In this document: piece by piece, positions 1 to 9,416 of the stretch | Numbering within the stretch: position 1 is the first letter of the stretch | Layout of the letters: every line of letters starts with the position of its first letter | DNA from: Lentinus brumalis | Lineage: Eukaryota > Basidiomycota > Agaricomycetes > Polyporales > Polyporaceae | Length of the DNA: 64,000 bases | NCBI GenBank assembly: GCA_001792895.1 | Contig: MARA01000001.1 | Span: 1,240,001 to 1,304,000, forward strand | Direction: 5' to 3' | The notes under the pieces: model-generated | The model's input: the letters and a program-made list of their open reading frames with translations, nothing else | Told to the model about the DNA's origin: nothing | Database searches by the model: none | Translations under genes and position numbers: made by a program

Positions 1-999
1 GCAGGACCGCTTGAGCCAGATCCGCGCCCTCCAGGTTCAGCTGTAAGCCCACTTGGAGCTGTATGAGCTCGTGAAATGTTGCTTCTTCTACAGGTGAGGC
101 GACTTGGACCGTCATGTCATGACCACGACCTGCATTGGAGGTCTGCGAAAATCTCCAAAGGAAGTCGCAGAGGAGCTCAGGTTGCTTCCGAATATCGAAG
201 CGCTCCGAGACGACGCAACCGGAACGGTCCCATCGCAGGAAACGGGCGCATGAACCCGACACCGACACGGAGAAGAAGAAGACTCGGAACTGGCGTGCGA
301 AGATCTCTGAGACATGCGTAGCGTGTTGACCTAGGGCTTGGTTACCCTTCTGTACTGCCAAAGGCACCTCATCATCGGATGCATAAACTCTCGCGAGACA
401 ATGAGATGCGCGAGCGTCACCGCTCGTGTCGGAGGATGGATCGGTGTAAAAGTCGTGGACAGGTTTGGGCTTAATCTCAAAGAAGAGCTCGGTGTAGCCA
501 AGGTCAAGGCGGGAGGTCTTGTCTGCGGCGAGAAGGACATCTACGTTCTTGGTTGAGAAACAGCAGATGTGAGGCTTCTTAAGACTGGGACGTGGGGAAT
601 GGGGACTGCGCCCGGCGGTCTCGTTGAATACGAACCCAGGACAAAGACTCCCACTTTGCCTGGTCAGAGCAGCCAGCTACATAGACGTTACAAAGTGTAA
701 CAAGATGTATTGGTGGTGAAACTCACGAGAGGCACGTAAATACCCGATGCGGACTCAGCAGTGGCCGGTATTGAAGTGAACGCCTTCTTGCTCGAGCGGA
801 TGCGACCCTTGTCAATGGTGGACGTAGGGAGAAAGGTGTCCAGGAACGGTCGGACAGGCATGGGGCCAAGGGTAAAGGTTCGCGATTCTGCGAGGTTGCG
901 AGCCATTGCCTGGTCGGGCTCGAACCCCGAGGAGCCGTCAAGAGCTAAGGGAACATCGTAGACGCATTGTCGAGGTGTCTCAGAGAGCTCGGAGTGCAT
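1..999 (-). CDS. FunK1-type fungal protein kinase, partial (C-terminus off the left edge)
   Basis: Exon 1 is 999-727 and exon 2 is 676 to beyond base 1. The intron 677-726 has GTGAGT and TAG ends and is phase 0. The start is the ATG at 999; an in-frame GTG at 1062 was not used. Exon 1 carries the FunK1 entry block GPMPVRPFLDTFLP. Exon 2 has no Met near its start but reads openly through the FunK1 core: EIKPKPVHDFYTDPS, QALGQHATHVSEIFARQFR, VSGSCARFLRWDRSG and GHDMTVQVASP. The HRD and DWD parts of the kinase domain would lie outside the window. It is a tandem neighbour, on the same strand, of the larger FunK1 gene at 1493-5140 and shares its architecture. The substrate is unknown. FunK1 kinases are a lineage-expanded family of multicellular fungi, so the family is clear but the role is not. 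Confidence 0.85.
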
Positions 1000-1492
1000 G
1001 GAAAAGCCTCGGTTGGCCGCCGCAAGACAGAGATTAGGGAGGGCGATGAGTGGTCCTGCCACCTAAGCCGGAACGTGGTGGTTCACTCGAACGTGGAGTG
1101 GGCGCTTCCGCAAGCCCTATAGCGCTATGATCCACCTTGAAGTACTCGCGGGCGCCGTCTCGAGCGACTTGATGTTTGTCAATTCATCCGTCGAATCCCA
1201 CTGGCAGACAATTAGTCCCTGTCGGCAAGTCATACGACTCTGAAATGCCAAGCATGATGATTTTCGAAGTATGAACTGTTACAGGTTGAGATCAATCAAC
1301 TGGAAATTGGGAGCAGTTGTCCGAGTCCAAACTACGGCCCGGAGCCAACAACGTGAACAAGTACAATCGCGAACACATATGGAACTCTGGGTGAGCTACT
1401 TCTGTCTGTCTGTTCATACGAGATGGGGCGGATGCCATCTAATGCATTGCGATAGCGGCGCATACGGTGCGCGTCCAATTCCTAGGTTTGAC
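1000..1492. other. Intergenic region between the two FunK1 genes
   Basis: It holds the promoter of the left FunK1 gene and the 3' end of the right one. Short open frames here lack family-like sequence and splice structure. I see no TATA box, repeat or RNA gene. Confidence 0.5.
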
Positions 1493-4400
1493 CTAGTAGT
1501 CGCCCTTGGGCTTTTTGGGCGACCTCGGATCGGAGACGAAGGACACATCCTCTGGCGAGCTGCGCCTACGGCTGCGCGAGAATGGACCCTGACTGCTGCC
1601 ATGAGGCGGTCCTCCGGCGTTGCCAGAGGCAGGGTTTCCAAAGATTGCAGGATGGCCAATGGCGCTCGGAGAAGGTGCGAAAGAGGACAGACGGTCGGGC
1701 CGTAGTGGATAGTAGAAGTCGAACGCATACACGCGGGGAGGTTGAGAGATGTGCTGACTGGTGCTCATTCCAGGCAGAGCCGAAGCAATGGTACTGTGGG
1801 AACCGGGGGGACAGCATATTGGGACGATGTGCCTATATAGCCACCATCGCTATCGTTTCCTGAAAGACCGAGAGCAGTGTCCTCGGGTCCCGGAGCCCAC
1901 GACGACATAGATCCCGAAGGAGTAGCCCACCGAGTTCTATCCTCCCAACTCAAGGCTTGACGTGGAGCCTGCCTTGATGCCGCCGTCGTTGGAGGCGATG
2001 GGGAGGCGGGCCTTCCACCCCGAAGACTTCCTCTGCCACGAGCAGCTCGGGCTCGCGAGGACTTGCCCCGTACGGGCCTATTCTTGACCTTCCCTGGTTG
2101 AGCTGTCGCTCCGGAATTATCTGACAGGGTTGGGTTGCATTGTTGGTGTTCATACAAGGCGAGAATGAGAAGTAAACACATACGTGCAAGTTCTTTCTTC
2201 CTCCGCTTGCGAGCCGGCTGACCACTTGTGTCGGGATCTTCCAAGGTGTGCTTGAGACCGGACTGGTAGGAGCGTGGGGGAGCATATGATCGACCCTGAA
2301 CCGCAAGAGAGGCGTTCCTCTCGGCGGATTTGAAGATGATCATATTCATCTTCCTGTTGTCGTACGGGAGAGTTTCACCCTTCCTCTGTAGGAAATCGGT
2401 CCAGTAGACGTTCAAAGAGCGTTTGCTCCAATCCGGACCAGTACTGAAGTCGGGTACTGCTCCGCGACGCGGGGAGTGGAGGTCCATGACGCCGTCAAGC
2501 CATTCCTTAGTCAAAGGGTCCTCCCATTCCAGCAGACGGGTGTACCTCCTGTCATCAGCGTTCGCCAACTTCTTTGAGCCCCCTACCACCTGTCCATGAT
2601 ATTCCTCGTACTCGTCGAACATTGCGTTCATGCACGCTTTCGGATCGCCTCCTGCCTTCATCGGCAGCCAGCACAGACTGCAATATAGCACGGTATAGAG
2701 CATAGACTCCATGTCGTGCTCAACCGTGTAAGCCAGCTCTGTGGACAACTGCCTATGTTTGAGGGCGGCGATGCACTGAAATTGCCATGTTGCCTAGAAC
2801 AGGAGGTCTGATGCGTACCGAAGATCCAGAGCTTGGGTCACGACGTACCGACACTTCGTAATCCTTGAATGAGCCTGAGTGTTCTTTGCGACGCGATAGG
2901 TCCCAGTCGCACAAGTAACCTCTGCGTGCTGATGCATTCGAGCGAACAGCGACGCCGCCGCCGCTTTGACTCGCCGTAGACGTTTCGTTGACTAGGATGA
3001 TGTTACCGGGGCTGATGTCTCGATGAAGGTATCCCGCATCGTCCGCGGCTCCCAACGCTGTGTGATTGCGGCGGTGAATATGGCTCATGACGGTCAAAAG
3101 GTCTTCGTCGACATACCTTGAAATGCGTCGTATGTAGCTGTCAAAAGCTCTCGAGAGCCTCGCAATCGATGCAGCGGGTATCCGACAGTACCCAATACGA
3201 GCCGATAGTGGTTATGCTCCACGATTACGACGTCCGGGTCGCGTCGACAGTTCCACGACGCACCGACGAACTTTTGAGTCAATGTCGACTGCAAGGCTAC
3301 TGCAAGATAGCGTTGTCAACAGCTCGTACCACACAGTATGTCTTCGCGAACTCACGTGTAAGCACCAATTCCCCGGAGTCGGCGGAATGGATAACATGGA
3401 CGTCTTCGTGAACCTTGACCACCGGTATGTTGCATACTTTTGATGCAGCCAGCCTCTTCAGAATCTCGCCCTCTTGCACATCGTGCGCGTGGCCACTGTA
3501 TCTCCATGTGTCCTTGAGGAAGGCAATAGTCCCCTGTAGCTTCCCCGAAGGCTGGTCGAGTTGACATTCTACCGCCCAGTAGGAGCGGGTGCAACGTCCG
3601 AACATCGATAGTGGTGCTGTCAACGGCCGGCAGACCAGGAATTTGCGTGGGTGGGACTCTCCATCCTCCGCAGGTGTCGTCAGGTGAATGGTCGAAACGA
3701 CACCTTCCTCATAATGTAGGTCAGATCCTGGGACATGCGGATCCTTGAGGTCGGGCACGGCACCGGCGAGCTGAGCCTCGACATGCGCCTCGACCACTCT
3801 TCTGAACAGCTCTTGCTCCTCGTGGGTTGCAACCTCCACGCTGAGGTCGTAGCCTCGATCGAAGTTCGACATCTTCCCAAAGCACCAGTAGAACTGGCAT
3901 AGGTACTCGGGGTGTCTATGGAGGTTGAAGCTCTCAGATACGATGGCGCCTGCGCGATCCCATCGTATAAGACGGGCGTTGCAGCCAGTGACGGAAACGG
4001 AATAGCAACAGTGCCGATACTGTCGAGCGCACAGCTCAGAGGCATACGCGATGTTCTGTCCCAGAGCTTTTTCCGCCCACTCTCTGTTCGTGTCGTTCTT
4101 GATGTGCTCGAGGACGAACGAGTGAGTGGTCGGTGCGTCTCCTTCCGAAGACTCGGGAGGGTCATTGAAGAAGTCCAAGGTAGCTTTGACTTCTATGAAC
4201 GTCGCGATAAGGCCGATGTGAGTAGGAGCTTTGATGGTGTTAAGTGACTCCATAGCCTCCAAATGCGCGACCGCGTAGCCGGATACGTCTGGTTTCAGAG
4301 ACCCGACGACTCCTGTTTCGGTGTCTGCTTTGGCGGAGGTGTCGCGGAAGGCTATGCCTGGACAGCGTGGTTCACGACCCGTATCCCCCAAGACGTCCGG

Positions 4401-5140
4401 ATCCGGTGGCCGCCCGTTCAGTGCGGTGATCTGCGTGGCGTCTCAGAATGTCTCTGTCAGTGAGTATTGGACACTCTACTTACCAGTGGCAGGTAGATCT
4501 GCTCTTCGGCGGGCAGCTTCCCATCCCCGCCCTTCTTGTTACCCTTCCGCGGTCGCTCTTTCTCTTTCGCCTTCGGCTTTGCAGTCGCATTCTCCTTCTC
4601 CTTCCCCTTCGCGGCTTTCTCAGCGTGGCGCGTCTCCTTCGCCTCTGCTTCATCCGTCCCATCGCCATAATCAGGAGCATTATCTGCCTTTCCAGCTGCT
4701 GTCGTGCCCGCCGTCGCAGCAGCATCGCGACGCTTCTTCAACCTCCGATCCGCACGTACACGCTCCTGCTCCGCTCCCAAATCTGGAACATCTGCAAAAG
4801 CTCCTGCGGCAGGGGGCATCGTCTTGAACCATGCGGGATCCTTTGCTAGGAATTGTTGGATGAAGAGCTTCGGAGGCATAGGGCCAATGAAGTGTCGACG
4901 CCCTTCCCGTGCCAAACGTAGGTAGCGGTATTCGGCTCGTTTGTCACCGAATCCATATCGTTGAGCGCCGTTCTCGTTGAAGTGCGCGGGGACGAGGGCA
5001 AACGGGACCCCCGTCGTTTGCGACACTTCTGCTTCACTGAACTCGGGCGGCTGATCCTGGGACTTAAGCAGAGTCAGCTCAAAGTCAACGTGTAGCTACT
5101 GCAGCACGAAACACCAACTCACGGGAGAAGGGCCTGCCAT
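1493..5140 (-). CDS. FunK1-type fungal protein kinase
   Basis: Seven exons: 5140-5123, 5056-4484, 4430-3356, 3299-3117, 3057-2849, 2793-2184 and 2120-1493. All introns are 53-66 nt with GT/AG ends. The start is the ATG at 5140 (MAGPSP). Domain order: entry block with GPMPPKLFIQQFL near residue 60; a Lys/Glu-rich linker (about 120-190); FunK1 core (GYAVAHLEAMESL, CNARLIRWDRAG); an ATP-lobe segment; catalytic loop HRDISPGNIIL near residue 630; CDWDLSR replacing the usual DFG; and ATWQFQCIAAL, the FunK1 activation-segment block. The tail is rich in Arg, Gly, Ser and Pro. As read, the frame stops at 1765 (1007 aa). One extra base in the G6 run at 1805-1810 lets the tail continue to 1493 (about 1098 aa) and makes the length divisible by three. 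Family certain; substrate unknown. Confidence 0.88.
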
Positions 5141-5990
5141 CTGGTCTGCGTCAAGGGCAGCCGACGAACGGCAGAGAGGCGGGTGAAGGGTATTTGGAAG
5201 AGGTCGTTAGGAACGGTGAGGAGGGCTTTCTCGCCCTCCCACGGTGGGGCAGTGGCATGCTTCTGTAGACGACGTACGTCAAGGATGTACTCAGTTCACA
5301 CTGCCCGTGGGGAACCGGAATGTCGCGGGAAAGGGGTATCTACAGGAAGATACACGGACAAGCAAAGTTGTTTGCAAGACTTTGGAGGTCTGAGGTACGG
5401 AGAGCTACGAGCTGGCAGGCGAGCCTCTTGGCTCCGAGTGTATGTTTTGCGTCCAACCTGAAGATATGGTCCTTCAGCGCATGCCCTCCAGACAACTTGC
5501 GCAGTACTTACCGTATACGACAGGTGGCATCTTCGATGTAGCAGAATAGAGCAAAGTACTGGCAGTGGAAGTGTTTCGAAGGAGCCAAAGATCAAAGCTT
5601 GAAGGAGGCAAAGGTCAAAGTCGGAGCCTCCGAAAAGGGAAAGACGTGCGGGCAGTGGTCCCCCGGCCCGGACACAATCGAGTCCTCCTCTCGGAGTCCG
5701 ATTTCTTGTACCACTCAATCCGATTCCGCCTATGTAAACGTTCTAAGGTGACCGAATTTGTCTCGAAGAAATTCTCGCTCGTACGAACTGTTCAACGTGA
5801 TGGATGATTTAATCGACTTCCTGCCGGAGGAGTGCTCTAGTGCCATACAGATACGGTGTGCTACCGTGTGCAGGTGCGTGGTTAAAGATAACGAATAATG
5901 ATATGTGGTGCGTGTACTCGGGCTGGGTGACTGAGTGAGTGTGGTATGTGTGATGCCAGCATCAGTGGTGTGGGTGAGGAGACACAGAGC
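5141..5990. other. Intergenic region between FunK1 and the Ran1-like kinase
   Basis: It contains the promoter of the FunK1 gene and the 3' flank of the kinase that ends at 5991. Open frames on both strands (for example 5296-5718 minus) show no recognisable domain and no introns. No RNA gene or repeat was seen. Confidence 0.45.
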
Positions 5991-7187
5991 TCAATAGAAT
6001 CCGGCACCAAACTGCTCTTCGAGACGATGGCGAGCCATCAACAGCTCCGCCGTAGACCCGACCTTCCAATCCACCTTCCCAATGTTCTTCGGCTGAGCAG
6101 AAATACTGCCCTCGGGAGTCGCGAGCGGACTCTCGTCCTCATCCTCCTCGTCGCTCGAGAGCGAGTTGTCGGGGGAGAGGCCAGGGGAGGGAGGAATATC
6201 GACGGTGGACTCGCCAGAAATCGCAGTAGTGGAGGACTCGTCCGTCTCCGTGTCGGAGCGGAAGAAAGTGTCGAGGTTCATTACTGCCTCGCGGAGCTCG
6301 CACAGCGAGGTGCGCTGTAGGGGGTTGAGGGCAAAGATGCCGGCGAGGATGTTGCACACGCCCCTCGAGAGCGCGAAGGTGTCGTAGAGGTAGTCGGGGT
6401 CGTTCATGAACTGCGCGAAGAACTCGTCCTTCATCGACGCCTTCTCCCACGGGTTCCGCCCGGTCATCATGTTGACCAGGATGACTCCAAGGGCCCAAAT
6501 GTCCGCGGAGCGAGTGCAGTACGGCTTGTCGCCGGAGAGCTTGCCATGGCATTCTGTAGTGGCGGTGCTTAGCAAGTGTCGCTGCGAGAGGGCTCAGGAG
6601 GCAAGGGACTTACCAGGCGCCATGTAAAGGGCAGTTCCACTTCCGTGCTCGTCAATCATCCGTTTGACGGTGGCCAGACCGAAGTCGGCGAGGAAGACCT
6701 TCGAACCGTCCTTGCTGGCTAGGACGTTCTCCGGTTTGAGGTCGCGGTGAGCGATCTTGTGATCGTGGCAGTACTGGACGGCGTCAACGAGGGAGACGAA
6801 CGCGCCCCGCAGGAGCTCGTCGTTGTTCATGTAGGCCTCCTCGGTGACGTGGTAGAAGAGATCGCCACCAGGGCAGAAGTCGAGGATGATGTAGAAGTAG
6901 TCATCGTCGTCGAGCGCATCGTGGATAGTGATGATGTTGGGATGGTCGGAGACGACAGAGTGCAGGGCCACCTCCCGGCGGATAACCCCAAGCTCCTTGG
7001 GCGTGCGACCCGCCTTTTGGATGATTTTGACTGCGCGATGGCGAGCGGGAGAACCGACCTCCTCGCGGGTGTCGATGGCTTTGTAGACCACACCGAAGCT
7101 ACCAGAGCCGAGCACCTCGATGAGCTTGTAGTATTTTTCGATGGTGCAGCCCATGAAGTCGGGAAGGGAAGCGGCGGCGGCGGACAT
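5991..7187 (-). CDS. Ser/Thr protein kinase, Ran1/Pat1-like
   Basis: Two exons, 7187-6614 and 6553-5991, separated by a 60-nt intron (GTAAGT...CTACAG). Splicing restores the APE motif as MAP|E. The protein is 378 aa. Kinase landmarks: glycine loop LGSGSFGVV (26-34), Lys54, HRDLKPEN with Asp149, DFG with Asp168, APE, and DIWALGVILVNMMTGRNPW. The glycine loop, FALNPLQRTSL block and short acidic Ser-rich tail resemble the Ran1/Pat1 and Ksp1 group, which controls mating/meiosis or nutrient response in yeasts. Assigning it to that group is inference from the sequence pattern. The tail (PPSPGLSPDNSLSSDEEDEDES) offers many phosphosites. A TATA-like ATATAAGG lies about 130 bp upstream. Confidence 0.9.
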
Positions 7188-7312
7188 CGCAGGGAAGAAG
7201 TAGGCGGGGTTATGACAGTGATGTCAAAGAGGTGCGCTGCGCTCGGAAGTATGTTCACCAGGAACGAATGAAGCAGGGATGAGAAGGATGAGGGACTTCA
7301 GCAGAGAGAGCC

Positions 7313-7322
7313 CTCCTTATAT
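7313..7322 (-). promoter_or_regulatory. TATA-like element of the Ran1-like kinase
   Basis: On the minus strand the sequence reads GCATATAAGG, about 125-135 bp upstream of the ATG at 7187. That fits a TATA box with a short 5' leader. No experimental support is visible. Confidence 0.45.
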
Positions 7323-7814
7323 GCAGTTTGCGACCAATCAAATCAAAGCTCGAAGCTCGGCCTCAAAAGTCGGATGTATGTTCTGTGCCGCACAGCGACC
7401 CAACAACCGGTACATCCGAGTGCGCTTCCGAGGGACGGGGTTGCGATCTGGCCCGCTGCTCAGTGCAGACGAGGGCTCGATAACAACTTACCACCTCACA
7501 AGCGTCCCAGTACTGTCCAATATGCTGGGCGGGACGTTGCTGGGCTTGTTTCGAATCTACGACAGTCGAATACTGGATAAGTGCGAGTGCGAGTATGATC
7601 GAGACCAAGACGGACTCACCGACAATAGGCCTAATGTTCAAGTACAGCCCAAGGGAGGGATGCACACCGTACGGGTTGAAGGAGCTATTGCAATGACAAC
7701 CGACTCGACACTGTCAAGATCGGGAGTTCGACGGAGTCATCGGTCAATTAGGGTTATTACTAGTATATGACATCCTCGTGCAGAATTACAAGAGGTAAGG
7801 CGTACTATGCGGTA
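7323..7814. other. Intergenic region
   Basis: It lies between the kinase promoter and the 3' end of the hydrolase gene. The long plus-strand frame 7279-7770 has no domain signature and overlaps the kinase promoter. I see nothing else. Confidence 0.4.
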
Positions 7815-9063
7815 CTACCTACGGGCACTGGAGTTGGCGCGCGGTAGCCTTCGTCTTGTGGTGAGATGTGTGTTGATCCAAGTGACACAGTCGTCCAGGA
7901 ATCGTTCAGATACATCTTTAAGCTCGTGTCCGAGGTCATCGAGTGCCCCCTGTACAGCATTATATGTCTGTCAGACCAGCTTACGGGTGTTTGTACTGTT
8001 ACACACCTGATATGTGACAAGCTTCTTGTCGGTGATTGCGAGCTTCTCGAACAGGTCAATTCCCGCCCTAGGCGAGTTCACCTCATTCGCTGTTCCCCAT
8101 AGCATGATGATCTGCACGGGGAGTATCTTCAGCGCCTTGTTTCGTCGCATCCCCAGCATCAGCGACCCTACCGGAAGATCGTTTGGCCAGCGTTGCCAGC
8201 CTGCTTCAAGCATCTCCTCTCCCTGGTGTGTCATGCACATACACATCAACACGGAAAACAAACTATTGACAAAGCAATGAGCCTGACCTGGATGAGCATT
8301 TCGTACATTGCCTGAGCCCCAGCCCGTGTCTTGAGGAGGGGGTCCACTGCGAAAGATGCCACGACCTCCGGGTCACGCGAGACTCGCTGATATGCAAGTG
8401 CGTACTCAGCAAGGTTTCATGAATGATGCGAATAAGCGTGACATACCTCTGGCGGCAATGGAGGGTAGAACGGAAATGTCGGAATAACGGATGAAACAGT
8501 CTTGACCAGTTGGCGAGCAATCCTGGGTGCTGGGGTGCCGAGCTCGACGAGCGGGGAGATAGCAATGACTCCGCTCAACAGTGCTACAGTCTGTGGTGAT
8601 GGGGGCGGCTCTGTGCGTGTCGGAAATACCAGCGCGAGCCCTCCGCCCTGAGCGTACGCCAACATTCACTCTCTCTTCCGGTTGTAAGAGTGACGTAGAT
8701 ACTTACTCCTGAGAAGCCCATGAGGAACAGAGGCAACCTCTTGTTTGTCTCCGCGACATGATTGATCCACCATTCCAGGTCTCGTATCTCCAGTGAGCGT
8801 GATGTCTTGCCGTAGGACGCGTCGGGGCTGCTGTTCATGGAGTCGAGTGCGGTGCGCCCATATCCACGAAGGTCGTACGCAAAGATGGTGACATGCCGCT
8901 GTGCGAAGGCAGCGTGCACATCCGCATGGCGAGAGATGTGGTCGCGGAAGCCGTGCACGAAGACAGCAACGGCTTTGGGGGAGGTTGCGTGGTATGTCCT
9001 TGTGTAGAAACTGTGTCCATCAGGGCCGGCGAGCCAGGCCTCGACGTAAGGGGTGTCGGGCAT
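7815..9063 (-). CDS. Monoacylglycerol-lipase-like alpha/beta hydrolase
   Basis: Five exons: 9063-8707, 8647-8447, 8404-8288, 8222-8007 and 7967-7815. All are phase 0 and give 347 aa. The start is the ATG at 9063 (MPDTPYVEAW). The fold is that of the serine aminopeptidase/MGL group (Yju3, MGLL). It has an oxyanion strand VAVFVHGF (32-39), DLRGYGR, nucleophile elbow GFSGG with Ser118 (GHSMGG in classical MGLs), and GHEL with the presumed catalytic His311. The acid position reads GTANEVNS, so Asn271 sits where the family has Asp (GTADxVNS type). Either Glu272 takes over or the enzyme is impaired. The family hydrolyses monoglycerides on lipid droplets or membranes. No signal peptide was seen. Confidence 0.88.
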
Positions 9064-9414
9064 GCTGAACAGCGAGCTCTGTGCGACACTCGAGGGGTGG
9101 GTCGAAAACAATCCAAGCTAGAAGTAGGCTGCCACACGGTGCGACGATAAAAACGAGAAGACAAGCAGTGGCTGCGATGGGAGCAGAAGCAGCATCTGCA
9201 GAGAGGAGGCGTCGCAGGGAGGGGCGGAGTCGGTGGCTAAGCACAAGCCCGGACGCGTTCCCCGCCGCACAGAGGGACGCGCTCAGGACGCGTGACGTAT
9301 CTGCACGTGGCTGTGACCCGCGACGCCGCCGAACCTGCAGTCTGCAGAGCTCAGCCTCGGACCACGCTGTCTGCGGGCTACCGATGCCTCCCCGGCGTTC
9401 CACATGCGCATATA
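9064..9414. other. Divergent intergenic region, hydrolase / carnitine acetyltransferase
   Basis: About 350 bp separate the two divergent starts, so the promoters are probably shared. A TATAAT-like element occurs at 9411-9416, oriented toward the plus-strand gene. Confidence 0.5.
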
Positions 9415-9416
9415 AT
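9411..9416 (+). promoter_or_regulatory. TATA-like element overlapping the first ATG of the carnitine acetyltransferase
   Basis: TATAAT overlaps the upstream ATG at 9415 and lies about 45 bp before the ATG at 9460. If it is the working TATA box, transcripts would start downstream of the first ATG and use the second. Confidence 0.35.

Noticed and set aside
900..930. tRNA T-arm-like string GGCTCGAACCCC
   Set aside because: It lies inside FunK1 exon 1 and no acceptor stem or anticodon arm can be formed around it.
999..1062. N-terminal extension of the left FunK1 gene to 1062
   Set aside because: The codon at 1062 is GTG; the first ATG in frame is at 999 and gives an N-terminus of the length seen in the paralogue.
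5296..5718. 140-residue open frame on the minus strand
   Set aside because: No domain, no introns and Cys/Leu/Arg-rich composition typical of non-coding GC-rich DNA.
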